Positions 34,561-43,594 are shown, numbered from the stretch's first letter. The stretch is DNA of 54,476 bases from Natronococcus jeotgali DSM 18795 (GCF_000337695.1 NZ_AOIA01000144.1:18918-73393); one strand, 5' to 3'. Notes: a model not told the origin generated them from the letters alone. Program-made: numbers and translations.

Positions 34561-34922
34561 GCCCGCGTTCGTGATAGGGGGGAGCGTCCAGCTTAAACTG
34601 GGACTGCCATTTCAGTGATAAATATCCCGTTCCGCGGTGTAATTCGGCTCTAGCTGAAATCTCCGGGGTAACCTGCCAATTACGTTCACCCTTCTCTCGC
34701 GTCCCGATCCGGGCGACTGCGACGGCTCGGTCCGCCGAACGACCTCCCTAGTCTCCGTCCGCCGACCGTTTCGGTCGGTCTCTCGGATCCCGTTTCAGTC
34801 ACCGATCGACGGCGATCGTCACGTCGGCGAGCCGCCTCGAGGGCGACCCGCTCGAGACCCGCCGATTTCCGGACGATCCCTGGCACTCGCCGAACGATAA
34901 CGGACGCCGAACGACGCTTCGC
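34561..34922. other. Intergenic region between acidic repeat protein and pckA
   Basis: 362 bases with no gene I can support. The acidic protein's promoter lies at its left: minus-strand TATA-like CAGTTTAAGCTG (around 34589-34600) then a leader to the ATG at 34560. A 7-base inverted pair ATTTCAG / CTGAAAT (about 34613 and 34655) flanks an AT-rich patch with GATAAATATCCC. The right part, 34680-34920, is GC-rich and featureless apart from the pckA 3' side. Confidence 0.5.
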
Positions 34923-36434
34923 TCAGTAGACCGCCTCGAGGATCTCCTCGCGGAGCTCGTCGAACTCCGCGAGGTACTCGCGGCGTTCCCGTCGCAGCTC
35001 CGCCAGGGCCGCGTCGTAGTCGTCGACGTAATCGGGGACGTAGTAGTCATCGACGTCGATTCCGGGAACGGATTCGGGTATCGTCAGCCCGGTCGCGTCG
35101 TCGTCGGTCCACTCGACGGTGCCGCGGGCGGTCTCGGTGAGGATCGTCACCGACTCGGTGACGCCGACGTCCTTGGCGTCGGTGCCCAGATACCCGGTGT
35201 TGAGCAGGTAGCAGTCGACCTCGAGTTCGTCGATGAGGTCGTGGAAGACGTTCCCCTCCTCGCCCTCGGGGCCGACGATGAAGGGGTTGGTCCCGACGAC
35301 GCGGATCGACTCGCCGGCCCGCGAGGGGTCGCCGGCGCTGGTCTCGATCGACTCGCCGAGCATGAAGGCCGCGGCGGCCTGTGCGGTCGAGAGCTTCGAG
35401 ACCGGCGGCATCAGCGGGTTGCGCGTGATGAAAAAGACCTGGTCGACCCGGTCGAGGTCGATCTCGTCGGCCGCGCTCGAGAGCTCGTCGCGCTGGACGA
35501 TCGCGCGGGCGTTTTCCGTGTACCGCGGCTCGTCGAAGTCGACCGTTCCGTCGTCGTCGACGGCGACGTTCTCGAGGATCGCCGACTCGTCGGTCGCCGC
35601 CGCGTAGAGGGCGGGCTGTTCGTCCTCGTCGAGCCCGATGGTCTTGATAAAGAGTCCTTTCCCCTCGCTGCCGGGGGCCGTCCCGTCGGGCAACAGTCCG
35701 CAGACGTCGTCCTGGAGCATGGTCGCGTCCTCCTCGCCGTCGAGCCAGCACCCGTGGGCGGTCAGCGTCGACTTGCCCGTCGCCGACAGTCCCATAAAGA
35801 GCTGGCCGACGTCTCGCAGGTCGCCGTCGGCGTCGCGGACGCGGACGCGCTTGCTCCCGGCGTGGAGGCCGAGCCCGCCCCGTTGTTTGAGCCGGTACAT
35901 AAAGAGGCGGAGGAACGACTTCTTGGCCTCGCCGGTGTAGTCGCTGCCGAGCACCGCGGTGAACCCCTCGTCGGGGAGGATCCGGATCGCGGTCTCGTCG
36001 GCGTCGGGCAGCTGTACCGTCTGTAAGTCCGGCTCGCGGCCGTCGCTGGGCTCGAACAGGCTCGCCCAGGCGAACGCGATCCGGGCGTGCTCGACGGGAA
36101 CGTAGAGCCGACAGCAGAACGTCGCCTCGGGGTGGCGCCCCATCAACCGGTCCACGCAGAGCATCTCGTCGCTTCCGGCGGCCTCGACCGCGCGCTCGAC
36201 GAACGCGTGATCGCGCTCGCCGAACCCGTGGTCGACGGCGTTTTTTGTCCGATCGGAACTCCGCGACCGAACGTCGCTGACGTACGACGGGGAGCCGAAC
36301 TCCGTCGTCGTCTCCTCGCGTTCGGCGAGCTCGCGCAGCTCCTCGAGCGAGGGGTCGTACCGGACGTTCGATGCGGTCGCTGGATCGGGAAGCGCTCGGC
36401 TCGGCGGACGCGGCTCCGCCCCGGTTTCGGACAT
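34923..36434 (-). CDS. pckA: Phosphoenolpyruvate carboxykinase (ATP)
   Basis: 503-residue ATP-type PEPCK, converting oxaloacetate plus ATP to phosphoenolpyruvate in gluconeogenesis. Visible are the kinase loop LFMGLSATGKSTLTAHG (Lys, Ser/Thr of the P-loop near residue 220), the metal/Asp pair in MLQDDVCGLLP, FFITRNPLMPPVSKLS and VVGTNPFIVGPEGEEGN. The N-terminal ~25 residues are unconserved. It is transcribed from a minus-strand promoter with TATA-like TTTATACATAAG (36455-36466), about 27 bases from the ATG, so the transcript is probably leaderless. Confidence 0.95.
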   Translation of the reverse strand: MSETGAEPRPPSRALPDPATASNVRYDPSLEELRELAEREETTTEFGSPSYVSDVRSRSSDRTKNAVDHGFGERDHAFVERAVEAAGSDEMLCVDRLMGRHPEATFCCRLYVPVEHARIAFAWASLFEPSDGREPDLQTVQLPDADETAIRILPDEGFTAVLGSDYTGEAKKSFLRLFMYRLKQRGGLGLHAGSKRVRVRDADGDLRDVGQLFMGLSATGKSTLTAHGCWLDGEEDATMLQDDVCGLLPDGTAPGSEGKGLFIKTIGLDEDEQPALYAAATDESAILENVAVDDDGTVDFDEPRYTENARAIVQRDELSSAADEIDLDRVDQVFFITRNPLMPPVSKLSTAQAAAAFMLGESIETSAGDPSRAGESIRVVGTNPFIVGPEGEEGNVFHDLIDELEVDCYLLNTGYLGTDAKDVGVTESVTILTETARGTVEWTDDDATGLTIPESVPGIDVDDYYVPDYVDDYDAALAELRRERREYLAEFDELREEILEAVY

Positions 36435-36744
36435 ACGGTTCGGCCATCATCTTCCTTATGTATAAACATGGTGGCCTTTGATCCGAGCGTGTCACTTCCT
36501 ACCGAATACCGGGCCTCAGTAGACGAAACGTACGCTACAGCGGATGAGAATGCGGAGATCCGTATGCCGGGCTAGTATCAGATACCATATGGTTGTCGAA
36601 CCCAACTCGCATAAGAATAAATTCTTATCCGATTTCGAACGGCGTACACGCGTTCGATGTGGCACCGAACCCCGGCCCCGGGCTGGAGCGCACACCTCGA
36701 GAAGCGACCCCGGAACCGATACTTCCTCGGGTCGAAGGTCCCGT
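36435..36744. other. Divergent intergenic region, pckA / small zinc protein
   Basis: 310 bases. The pckA TATA box lies at 36455-36466 (minus strand). An 18-base perfect palindrome, ATAAGAAT-AA-ATTCTTAT, lies at 36611-36628 in an AT-rich patch. No gene is visible. The palindrome is about 117 bases from the zinc protein ATG and 177 from the pckA start. Confidence 0.55.
36611..36628. promoter_or_regulatory. AT-rich palindrome ATAAGAATAAATTCTTAT
   Basis: Perfect 8-2-8 inverted repeat in an otherwise GC-rich genome. It could be a regulator-binding site of the divergent region, or a promoter element for the right-hand gene. Symmetry can be verified by eye. Confidence 0.45.
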
Positions 36745-36981
36745 ATGGATCCGTACTTTCCCAGTCCGAACCCGCCCTGCGCCCCCAAGCCCTGCCAGCG
36801 GTGCGGGGCCCGCGTCGACGGCGAGGAGACCGAGGGATGGTGGCTCGAGCGGGAGCGCTGGCAGCGTCCGAACTGCTATCAGCTGCTCTGTCTGTCCTGC
36901 TGTGTCGCCGCGATGAACGAGGAACCGGGCCAGCCGAACGTGGCCGACGAAACCGAACTGAGAGAGCTGCTGTACGACTGA
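36745..36981 (+). CDS. Small CxxC protein, probable zinc-binding
   Basis: 78-residue protein from the ATG at 36745 (MDPYFPSPNPPCAPKPCQRC). It has Cys at 12, 17 and 20, then C48 and a CLSCC group near residue 53-56, spaced like a zinc ribbon. EGWWLERERWQRPNCYQLLCLSCC shows no enzyme motif. Small zinc-ribbon proteins of this size are common in haloarchaea and mostly uncharacterised. The long alternative frame from 36544 runs through the palindrome region and is rejected. Confidence 0.72.
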   Translation: MDPYFPSPNPPCAPKPCQRCGARVDGEETEGWWLERERWQRPNCYQLLCLSCCVAAMNEEPGQPNVADETELRELLYD

Positions 36982-37044
36982 CCCGGGAGCGGCCCCGACG
37001 ACTCGAACAGGAACTGGGAAGTGTCGGCGGCGCCAATCCCGATC

Positions 37045-37635
37045 ATGGGTTTTCACACGTTTCCGATGGAACGGGCCGACGCGCTCGAGGACCCCTCTCG
37101 GTACCGGTTTTGCTCCCGGGAGGAACTGCTCGAGTTACTCGCGCCGACCGCCGAGGACGTCGTCGCCGATCTGGGGTCCGGAACCGGGTTCTACACCGAC
37201 GACGTCGCGCCGTTTGCCGGGACGGTCTACGCGGTCGACGTCCAGTCGGCGATGCACGACCGCTACCGGGAGAAGGGCGCGCCCGAAACCGTCGAGTTCG
37301 TCACCAGCGAGGTGTCGGCGCTGCCGTTCGCCGACGACGAGCTCGACGGGGCGTACTCGACGATGACCCACCACGAGTACGCGAACCCGCTCGACGCCGA
37401 CTCGGCAGGCGACGAGAGCCCCGGCGATGCGGTCGCCGAACTCGCGCGGGTGATCCGACCCGGCGGTCGGCTCGTCGCCGTCGACTGGTCGGCCGACGGG
37501 ACGGGCGAGGACGGCCCCGACCTCGGGGAGCGGTACTCCCTCGAGGAGGCCGTCGCCCAGCTCGAGGCGGGCGGGTTCACGATCGAGAGCGCCCGCGATC
37601 GACCCGAGACGTTCGCGCTGGTCGCGGTCCGGTAG
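37045..37635 (+). CDS. SAM-dependent methyltransferase, class I
   Basis: 196-residue Rossmann-fold methyltransferase. The SAM-binding motif I is DVVADLGSGTGFYTDDVAPFAG, motif II VYAVDVQSAMHDRY, and a late motif is ARVIRPGGRLVAVDWS. The acceptor is unknown; related haloarchaeal proteins are annotated generically. I chose the ATG at 37045 (MGFHTFPMERADALED) over the GTG at 37021. It lies 63 bases after the small zinc protein on the same strand. Confidence 0.88.
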   Translation: MGFHTFPMERADALEDPSRYRFCSREELLELLAPTAEDVVADLGSGTGFYTDDVAPFAGTVYAVDVQSAMHDRYREKGAPETVEFVTSEVSALPFADDELDGAYSTMTHHEYANPLDADSAGDESPGDAVAELARVIRPGGRLVAVDWSADGTGEDGPDLGERYSLEEAVAQLEAGGFTIESARDRPETFALVAVR

Positions 37636-37644
37636 TCGGGTCGG

Positions 37645-38115
37645 TCAGTCGAAGTCGGGCAGGTCTTCGGGGGGTTCGTACTCGGCCTCCCAGTCGACGT
37701 ACTCCTCCTTGAGGATCACCGAGACGATCTGGCCGAACTCCGTGAGCTCGGCGTTGATCGACGAGACGGTCCCCCAGGTGTCCAGCCCGGGGTGGTACTC
37801 CCGCTCCTGCCAGTCCTCGGGGATCCCGGGGGCGTGGTAGCCGACGCGGTCGGCGAAGTCGTCCCAGAAGAAATCAAAGCCCGCGAACAGGTCGAGGTCG
37901 CGAGCGATCCCGTACTCGCGCTCGTCGAGGTCGGTGTCCTCGAGCCACTCCTCGAAGGCTTCCTCCCAGGCGCCCTCGCGGAGGAAGGCCTGCAACTCCT
38001 CGCGTCGGTAATCGATCTCGGTCGGGTCCGCGGCGCTGATCGTCGCGTCCTCGTACTCGTTGGGGTCGACGAACGACAGCTCCGGGGGCTCCGGCGGCTC
38101 GACCTCGAATGCCAT
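37645..38115 (-). CDS. Haloarchaeal protein of unknown function
   Basis: 156-residue acidic protein starting MAFEVEPPEPPELSFVDP at the ATG 38115; the reading from 38154 adds an Arg-rich leader. It contains aromatic-rich patches (LFAGFDFFWDDFADRVGYHAPG, REYHPGLDTWGTVSSINAELTEFGQIV) and no motif I know. It converges on the methyltransferase gene. It looks soluble and cytoplasmic. Confidence 0.72.
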   Translation of the reverse strand: MAFEVEPPEPPELSFVDPNEYEDATISAADPTEIDYRREELQAFLREGAWEEAFEEWLEDTDLDEREYGIARDLDLFAGFDFFWDDFADRVGYHAPGIPEDWQEREYHPGLDTWGTVSSINAELTEFGQIVSVILKEEYVDWEAEYEPPEDLPDFD

Positions 38116-38284
38116 ACCGCGGCCTACGATTGGTCGGCGGATAAGGATTCCCACGCCGATCGGGCGACGGCCACGAGACGCCCGCGGTCGAGCGTTCGTC
38201 GGTAGCGGGCGCCGCGGCGCTTACACTCCGTCGCGGTATCGCGGATCCGAACACTCAACCCGCGCCCGTCCGTACCCACGCGAG

Positions 38285-39061
38285 ATGACATACGAGGCGG
38301 CGATCCTCGACGTCGACGGGACGATCGTCCGCGGCGAGCGGCTCCTGCCGGGCGCGACCGACGGGCTGGCGGCCCTCGAGGCGGCCGGCTGCGATCGGCT
38401 GCTGTTCTCGAACAACCCGACCCGGGGCGGCGACCACTACCGCGCGAAGCTCGAGCCCCACGGGGTCGACGTCGATCCCGAGCGGGTGCTCACCTCGGCG
38501 ACGGTTTCGGCGGCGCACCTCGCCTCGACCCATCCCGACGCGTCGGTGTACCTAGTCGGCGACGACCGCCTCGAGTCGATCCTCGCGGACGCCGACGTCG
38601 GGCTGACCGACGACCCCGAGGCCGCCGACGTCGTGCTCGGCTCGTTCGACAGCGACTTCTCCTACGGGACGCTGTGGGAGTCGCTGCGGGCGCTCCGGGA
38701 TGGCGCCGCCTTCTACGGGACCGATCCGGATACGACGATCCCGGTCGAGGACGGGCTGATTCCGGGTTCGGGGGCGATCCTGGCGGCGATGGGCGCCGTC
38801 GGGGGTCGCGAGCCCGACGCGATCCTGGGCAAACCCTCGAGCGTCGCGGCCGAGGCGGCGATCGATCGCCTCGGTGTCGATCCCGGCGACGTTCTCGTCG
38901 TCGGCGACCGCCTCGACACCGACGTCGCGCTCGGCGAGCGCGCCGGGATGGAGACCGCGCTCGTGCTCACGGGGATCACCGACCAGGCGACCCTCGAGTC
39001 GGCGAGCGTCGAGCCCGACCACGTCCTCGAATCGCTGGGCGCGGTCGAACGGCTGCTGTAG
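38285..39061 (+). CDS. HAD-superfamily phosphatase, NagD-like (class IIA)
   Basis: 258-residue HAD phosphatase. Motif I is ILDVDGTIVRG (Asp nucleophile at residue 9), motif II LLFSNNPTR, the cap runs through the middle, and motif III/IV is GKPSSVAAEAAIDRLGVDPGDVLVVGDRLDTDVALG. Class IIA members dephosphorylate sugar or nucleotide phosphates such as UMP or pNPP; substrate unknown. ATG at 38285. Confidence 0.92.
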   Translation: MTYEAAILDVDGTIVRGERLLPGATDGLAALEAAGCDRLLFSNNPTRGGDHYRAKLEPHGVDVDPERVLTSATVSAAHLASTHPDASVYLVGDDRLESILADADVGLTDDPEAADVVLGSFDSDFSYGTLWESLRALRDGAAFYGTDPDTTIPVEDGLIPGSGAILAAMGAVGGREPDAILGKPSSVAAEAAIDRLGVDPGDVLVVGDRLDTDVALGERAGMETALVLTGITDQATLESASVEPDHVLESLGAVERLL

Positions 39062-39076
39062 CTCGCTCGTTCGGGC

Positions 39077-39409
39077 TCACTCGCCCGGGCTCTCGAGGAG
39101 TTTCGCGATCGTCACGAACGCGTCGAACTCCGGGGGCGAACCGGTGATCTGGACGACGTTCTGATTCGGGTCGTATTGGACGAACTCGACCTCGGCCGAC
39201 CGGGGCAGGTGGCGGTGTTGCAACTCCAGGGCGATCTCCTCGAAGGAACCGTCCTCGAGGCCGACCCTCTCCCCGTCGGCCTCCCATCGCTCGACCGTTT
39301 CGACGACGTCCTCGATCGCGACGGGGCCGTCCCGCTCGTAGAGGTAGTAGAGGGCGTACCTGCGGCGTTCGTTTCCCAGAAGCTCGAAGACGGTCTCCAG
39401 CGCAACCAT
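39077..39409 (-). CDS. ArsR-like winged-helix protein (DUF7344-type)
   Basis: 110-residue haloarchaeal winged-helix protein. LGNERRRYALYYLYERDGPVAIEDVVETVERWEADG matches the short HTH of this common haloarchaeal family, and LQHRHLPRSAEVEFVQYDPNQNVVQITG supplies the wing. It has no ligand domain. Regulated genes are unknown; neighbours are a HAD phosphatase and a thioesterase. Family name is from memory. Confidence 0.8.
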   Translation of the reverse strand: MVALETVFELLGNERRRYALYYLYERDGPVAIEDVVETVERWEADGERVGLEDGSFEEIALELQHRHLPRSAEVEFVQYDPNQNVVQITGSPPEFDAFVTIAKLLESPGE

Positions 39410-39451
39410 GCGTAGGGTTGGCGCAGCGGCGATTTAGCTCTTCCCGGTAAC

Positions 39452-39892
39452 TCAGTCGATTTCGCCCTCGAGAGCCGCCCGACGGAGCCGTTCTCCCTCG
39501 TCGCTGTCGACGGTCAGCTCCGGCACGCTCGTCGGTCGGTTCTCCCCGTCGATCGCGACGTAGACGAAGTACGACTCCGTGGTCTTCTCGCGCTCCCGGG
39601 TTCGGAGGTCCTCGCGCTCGGTGATCAGGCGAACCTTCACGCTCGAGGTCCCCGCGTCGTAGACGTAGGCCGTGATGTAGGCGGTGTCGCCGACCGGGAT
39701 CGGGCGCTCGAAGTTCATCTGATCGACGCGGGCGGTGACGCAGGTCTCGCCCGAGAAGCGCATCGCGGACATCGCGCCGACCTCGTCCATCCACTTCATC
39801 ACGTTTCCGCCGTGGGCGACCTCGAGCATGTTCGCGTGGTTGGGCTGGACCATCTCCCGGTTCTCGATCAGCGTCTCGAGTAGATCGGTCAT
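39452..39892 (-). CDS. Acyl-CoA thioesterase, hotdog fold (YciA/BACH-type)
   Basis: 146-residue hotdog protein from the ATG at 39892. MVQPNHANMLEVAHGGNVMKWMDEVGAMSAMRFSG shows the catalytic Asp/Glu and the HGG turn, and TARVDQMNFERPIPVGDTAYITAYV follows. These enzymes hydrolyse acyl-CoA to acid and CoA. The leader added by a start at 39961 is unconserved. Divergent from the TraB gene. Confidence 0.9.
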   Translation of the reverse strand: MTDLLETLIENREMVQPNHANMLEVAHGGNVMKWMDEVGAMSAMRFSGETCVTARVDQMNFERPIPVGDTAYITAYVYDAGTSSVKVRLITEREDLRTREREKTTESYFVYVAIDGENRPTSVPELTVDSDEGERLRRAALEGEID

Positions 39893-40008
39893 CGCGGTGG
39901 AGTTGCCGGCGTCGGCAATTAGGCGTGCCGGACGGCGCCCGCGGGTGCGCGTGTCATGCACTCACGCCTTCGATACTGGTAAAAGTCGGCGCCGAGTTGA
40001 CACGCCTA

Positions 40009-41781
40009 ATGAGTGATGCAGGCGACGCCGACGTCCCGGAGCCCCCCGACGCCGCTGGCGGTGGGCAGGGCTCCGTCGACGTCCTCGGGACCGCCCACGT
40101 CTCGCAGGCGAGCGTCGACGAGGTCCACGAGACCGTCGACGAGCGGAAGCCGGACGTCGTTGCCGTCGAACTCGACGAGAACCGGTACCGCCAGATGCAA
40201 GGCGGCGCCCCGGACGATATCGAAGCGACGGATCTGCTCTCGGGCAACACCGTCTTCCAGTTTCTGGCCTACTGGATGCTGTCGTACGTTCAGTCGCGGC
40301 TGGGGAGTCGGTTCGACATCGAGCCCGGGGCGGACATGCGGGCCGCCATCGAGGCCGCCGAGCGAAACGGCAGCGGGGTCGCGCTGGTCGATCGGGACAT
40401 CCAGATCACGATCCAGCGGTTCTGGACGCGGCTGTCGATCGCCGAGAAGCTCAAGATGGTCGGCGGGCTCGCGCTCGGAGTCACCGATCCGCGGACGATC
40501 GGACTGACCTTCGGTGCGGTGTTCGGCGCCTTCCTCGGGCTCGTTTTCGGCGCCTTCCTCGCGCCGCTTTTCGGTCTCGACGGGCTCTTCGCCCTCGGCG
40601 TTACCGACGCCGCGACGCTGCAGTACGTCGGCGCGGCCGGAACCGGGCTCGCCGGCGGACTCGCGCTGGGCCTGCTCTTTTTGCCCTCGCTCGAGTCGGC
40701 CGGACGCTACGCGGGCGGGCTCGTCAGCGGATTCTCGCTGCGGCTGCTGGCGGGGGCGGCGATCGGGCTCGTCGGCTGTCTCGCGCTGGTCGCGGCCGAC
40801 GTCGCCCTCGGGCCGCTCTCCCCGAACGGCTTCGAGAGCTGGGGCGGGTACGCCCTCCGGGGCGGGGTCGGCGCCGTCGCGGGGCTCGGCGTCGGCGTCT
40901 CCCTCGGAGCGATCGTCGGGTTCGTCCTCGACGGCCTCGCCGAGGACACCGACGACCTCGAGGAGATCGATATCGAGGAGATGACCGACGGCGACGTCGT
41001 CGCGGCGATGATGGAGGAGTTCCGCCGGTTCAGTCCTCGCGGCGCCGAGGCCCTGATCGACGAGCGCGACGCCTACATCGCCCACAAGCTCCACGGGCTC
41101 CGCGAGCAGGGGTACCACGTCGTCGCCGTCGTCGGCGCGGGCCACAAGGCCGGCATCGAACGCTATCTCAGCAACCCCGCGGAGCTACCCCCGATGGAGT
41201 CGCTAACCGGGACCGCGTCGGAGCGTCGATTCTCGCCGCTGAAGATCGTCGGCTATCTGGTAACGGTCGCTTTCGTCGGCTTCTTTTTCCTGCTGGTCAT
41301 GGCCGGCGTCCAGAACGCCTTCCTGCTCCGGCTGTTCCTGGCGTGGTTCGCGTTCAACGGGATCTTCGCGTTCGCGCTGGCCCGGCTCGCCGGCGCGCGC
41401 TGGATCAGCGCCGGCGTCGGGGGGGCGGTGGCCTGGCTCACGAGCATCAACCCGCTGCTGGCGCCGGGCTGGTTCGCCGGCTACGTCGAGCTCAGGTACC
41501 GCCCGGTCAACGTCCGGGACGTCGGGCGGCTCAACGAGATCATCGGCGACGCCGACCGACCGATGGGCGAGGCGCTCGAGGAGATGTTCGACGTTCCGCT
41601 GTTCAGGCTGATCATGATCGTCGCGCTGACGAACATCGGCAGCATGGTCGCGACCTTCCTGTTTTTCATCGTGGTTATTCCGTGGCTGGGACAGGACATC
41701 GGCGGCGTCGACGCCCTGATGAACGAGCTGTTCCGCGGGGCTCGAAACAGCCTCGAACTCATTCGGGGGGTGGTGACGTGA
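40009..41781 (+). CDS. TraB-family protein with an internal membrane domain
   Basis: 590-residue TraB/GumN-superfamily protein. The N-terminal half has GTAHVS (GTAH at residues 27-30) with ERKPDVVAVELDENRY and LVDRDIQITIQRFWTRLS. The C-terminal TraB piece has LIDERDAYIAHKLHGLREQG and VVAVVGAGHKAGIERYL (about 350-387). Between them, residues 164-310 are glycine/alanine-rich membrane segments (four to six), and a second membrane block covers about 405-575. TraB proteins relate to pheromone shut-off and Tiki-type metalloproteases. It ends in a GTGA overlap with the M50 protease gene, so the two act together. Confidence 0.85.
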   Translation: MSDAGDADVPEPPDAAGGGQGSVDVLGTAHVSQASVDEVHETVDERKPDVVAVELDENRYRQMQGGAPDDIEATDLLSGNTVFQFLAYWMLSYVQSRLGSRFDIEPGADMRAAIEAAERNGSGVALVDRDIQITIQRFWTRLSIAEKLKMVGGLALGVTDPRTIGLTFGAVFGAFLGLVFGAFLAPLFGLDGLFALGVTDAATLQYVGAAGTGLAGGLALGLLFLPSLESAGRYAGGLVSGFSLRLLAGAAIGLVGCLALVAADVALGPLSPNGFESWGGYALRGGVGAVAGLGVGVSLGAIVGFVLDGLAEDTDDLEEIDIEEMTDGDVVAAMMEEFRRFSPRGAEALIDERDAYIAHKLHGLREQGYHVVAVVGAGHKAGIERYLSNPAELPPMESLTGTASERRFSPLKIVGYLVTVAFVGFFFLLVMAGVQNAFLLRLFLAWFAFNGIFAFALARLAGARWISAGVGGAVAWLTSINPLLAPGWFAGYVELRYRPVNVRDVGRLNEIIGDADRPMGEALEEMFDVPLFRLIMIVALTNIGSMVATFLFFIVVIPWLGQDIGGVDALMNELFRGARNSLELIRGVVT

Positions 41782-42404
41782 GCTACCCGAACGAGCGGAC
41801 CTCGGAGCTTACGTTCAGCGACAGGGAGCTGTTCGATCTCGCGCTCGCCTGGATCGTCCTGAGCGTCGCGTTCGCGCTGTTGCTGGCGCCGATTCACGCG
41901 GGCGCCGACGCCGGCGTCTTCGTCACGATGGTCGGGCTGAGCTTCGTCACCGTCGGCGTCGCCTTCCTGTTACACGAGCTGGCCCACAAGGTCGTCGCGA
42001 TCGAGCACGGCCAGACCGCCGAGTTTCGGGCCGACTACCAGATGCTGTTTCTGGCGATCATGAGCGCGCTGATCGGCTTCCTCTTTGCGGCCCCGGGTGC
42101 GGTCTACCACCGCGGCCGCATCACCGTCCGGGAGAACGGCCTGATCGCGCTCGCGGGCCCGGTGACCAACCACCTGCTCGCGCTGTTGTTCCTGCCGCTG
42201 ATGGTCCTCCCCGGACTGTTCGGTCTCGCCGGGCACCTCGGGGTGCTCATCAACCTCTTTCTGGCCGCGTTCAACCTGCTCCCGGTCGGCTCGCTGGACG
42301 GGAAGTCGGTCCTCGAGTGGAACCGGTCGATCTTCGTGGCCGTCTTCGGGTTGAGCCTGGTCCTGCTGGCGGGGTTTTACCTCGTCTTCGGGTTCCCCTT
42401 CTGA
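41778..42404 (+). CDS. Site-2-protease-like membrane metalloprotease, M50 family
   Basis: 208-residue M50 protein starting with GTG at 41778 in a GTGA overlap with traB. The zinc motif HELAH is at residues 66-70 in FLLHELAHKVVA, and a third-ligand motif NLLPVGSLDGKSVLEW lies near residue 170. Four to six membrane segments are visible. S2P enzymes cleave membrane anchors of regulators. Pairing with a membrane TraB protein suggests a two-step membrane protein processing pathway, as an inference. Confidence 0.86.
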   Translation: MSYPNERTSELTFSDRELFDLALAWIVLSVAFALLLAPIHAGADAGVFVTMVGLSFVTVGVAFLLHELAHKVVAIEHGQTAEFRADYQMLFLAIMSALIGFLFAAPGAVYHRGRITVRENGLIALAGPVTNHLLALLFLPLMVLPGLFGLAGHLGVLINLFLAAFNLLPVGSLDGKSVLEWNRSIFVAVFGLSLVLLAGFYLVFGFPF

Positions 42405-42517
42405 GACGGACCGCCGTACGACAGAGACGGCCCAATCCCGAGCCACCCGACGATCGTACCGGGAGATCGGTACGGCGGACCGGTGGCCTTTTGCTCGGCC
42501 CTGGCACTCGTTGAGGT

Positions 42518-43513
42518 ATGACCGACAACGCGGACGAGGGAAGCGAGACGGAGGGACTGACCTACGCCGAGACGGGTGTCGACATCGAGGCCAGCGAGGA
42601 CGCCACGGCGGCGCTGCTCGAGGCCTTCGGCAGCGATCTGACGACCGAGTACGCCGGCCTGCTCGACATCGGCGATCGCTACCTCGCGCTGGCGACCGAC
42701 GGCGTCGGCACCAAGCTGCTGGTCGCCGAGGCCGTTCGGGATTTCTCGACAATCGGGATCGACTGCATCGCGATGAACGCCAACGACCTCGTCGCGGCGG
42801 GGGTCGAACCCGTCGCCTTCGTCGACTACCTCGCGATCGACGAGCCCGACGACGACCTCACCAACGAGATCGGGGAGGGGCTGGCCGTCGGCCTCGAGGA
42901 GGCCGACCTCACCCTGTTGGGCGGCGAGACGGCGGTCATGCCCGAGGTCGTCTCCGGGTTCGACCTCGCGGGCACCTGCGCCGGGCTCGCGGACAAGGAC
43001 GCGATCCTCGAGGGCGAGGCGCGGGTCGGCGACGCGCTCGTCGGCTTCCCCTCGAACGGGATCCACTCGAACGGGCTGACGCTGGCCCGCGAGGCCGTCA
43101 CCCGCGACCACGAGTACGCCGACCCGTTCCCGCCCAACCCCGAGGTGACGATCGGCGAGGAGCTGCTGCGACCGACCCGGATCTACGCCGACCTCCTCGA
43201 GCCGATGCGCGCCCACGGCGCCCGCGCCGCGGCCCACGTCACCGGGGGCGGCTGGACCAACCTCTCGCGGATGGGCGAGCGCCGGTACGCGATCGACGAC
43301 CCGCTGCCGGCCCAGTCGGTCTTCGGGTTCGTCCAGGACGAGGGCGAGGTCTCCGACGAGGAGATGCACCGCACGTTCAACATGGGCACCGGATTCGTCG
43401 TCGCCGTCCCCGAGGACCGGGCCGACGGGCTGGTCGACGCCACCGACGGGCGGGTCATCGGCCGCGTCGAGGACGGCGATTCGGTCGAGATCCGCGGCCT
43501 CTCGCTGTCCTGA
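42518..43513 (+). CDS. purM: Phosphoribosylformylglycinamidine cyclo-ligase (PurM)
   Basis: 331-residue AIR synthetase, making aminoimidazole ribotide from FGAM. LTYAETGVDIEASEDATAALLEAFG and LALATDGVGTKLLVAEAVRDFSTIGIDCIAMNANDL are the ATP/substrate loops, and LLGGETAVMPEVVSGFDLAGTC follows. It acts one step after PurL, which is encoded near 21234-23387. A TATA-like CCTTTTGCTC lies about 28 bases before the ATG. Confidence 0.96.
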   Translation: MTDNADEGSETEGLTYAETGVDIEASEDATAALLEAFGSDLTTEYAGLLDIGDRYLALATDGVGTKLLVAEAVRDFSTIGIDCIAMNANDLVAAGVEPVAFVDYLAIDEPDDDLTNEIGEGLAVGLEEADLTLLGGETAVMPEVVSGFDLAGTCAGLADKDAILEGEARVGDALVGFPSNGIHSNGLTLAREAVTRDHEYADPFPPNPEVTIGEELLRPTRIYADLLEPMRAHGARAAAHVTGGGWTNLSRMGERRYAIDDPLPAQSVFGFVQDEGEVSDEEMHRTFNMGTGFVVAVPEDRADGLVDATDGRVIGRVEDGDSVEIRGLSLS

Positions 43514-43594
43514 GCGAACGCGTCCCCTCGAGAGCCGCGTCGAGGCGACGGTGTCGTCTACTCGGTCACCCGCGTCGCGCTCCCTCAGTCCAGT

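Noticed and set aside
33421-34618. Plus-strand Val- or Ser-rich frames over the acidic protein gene
   Set aside because: They are reverse translations of the Asp/Ser repeat, without start signals or conserved motifs.
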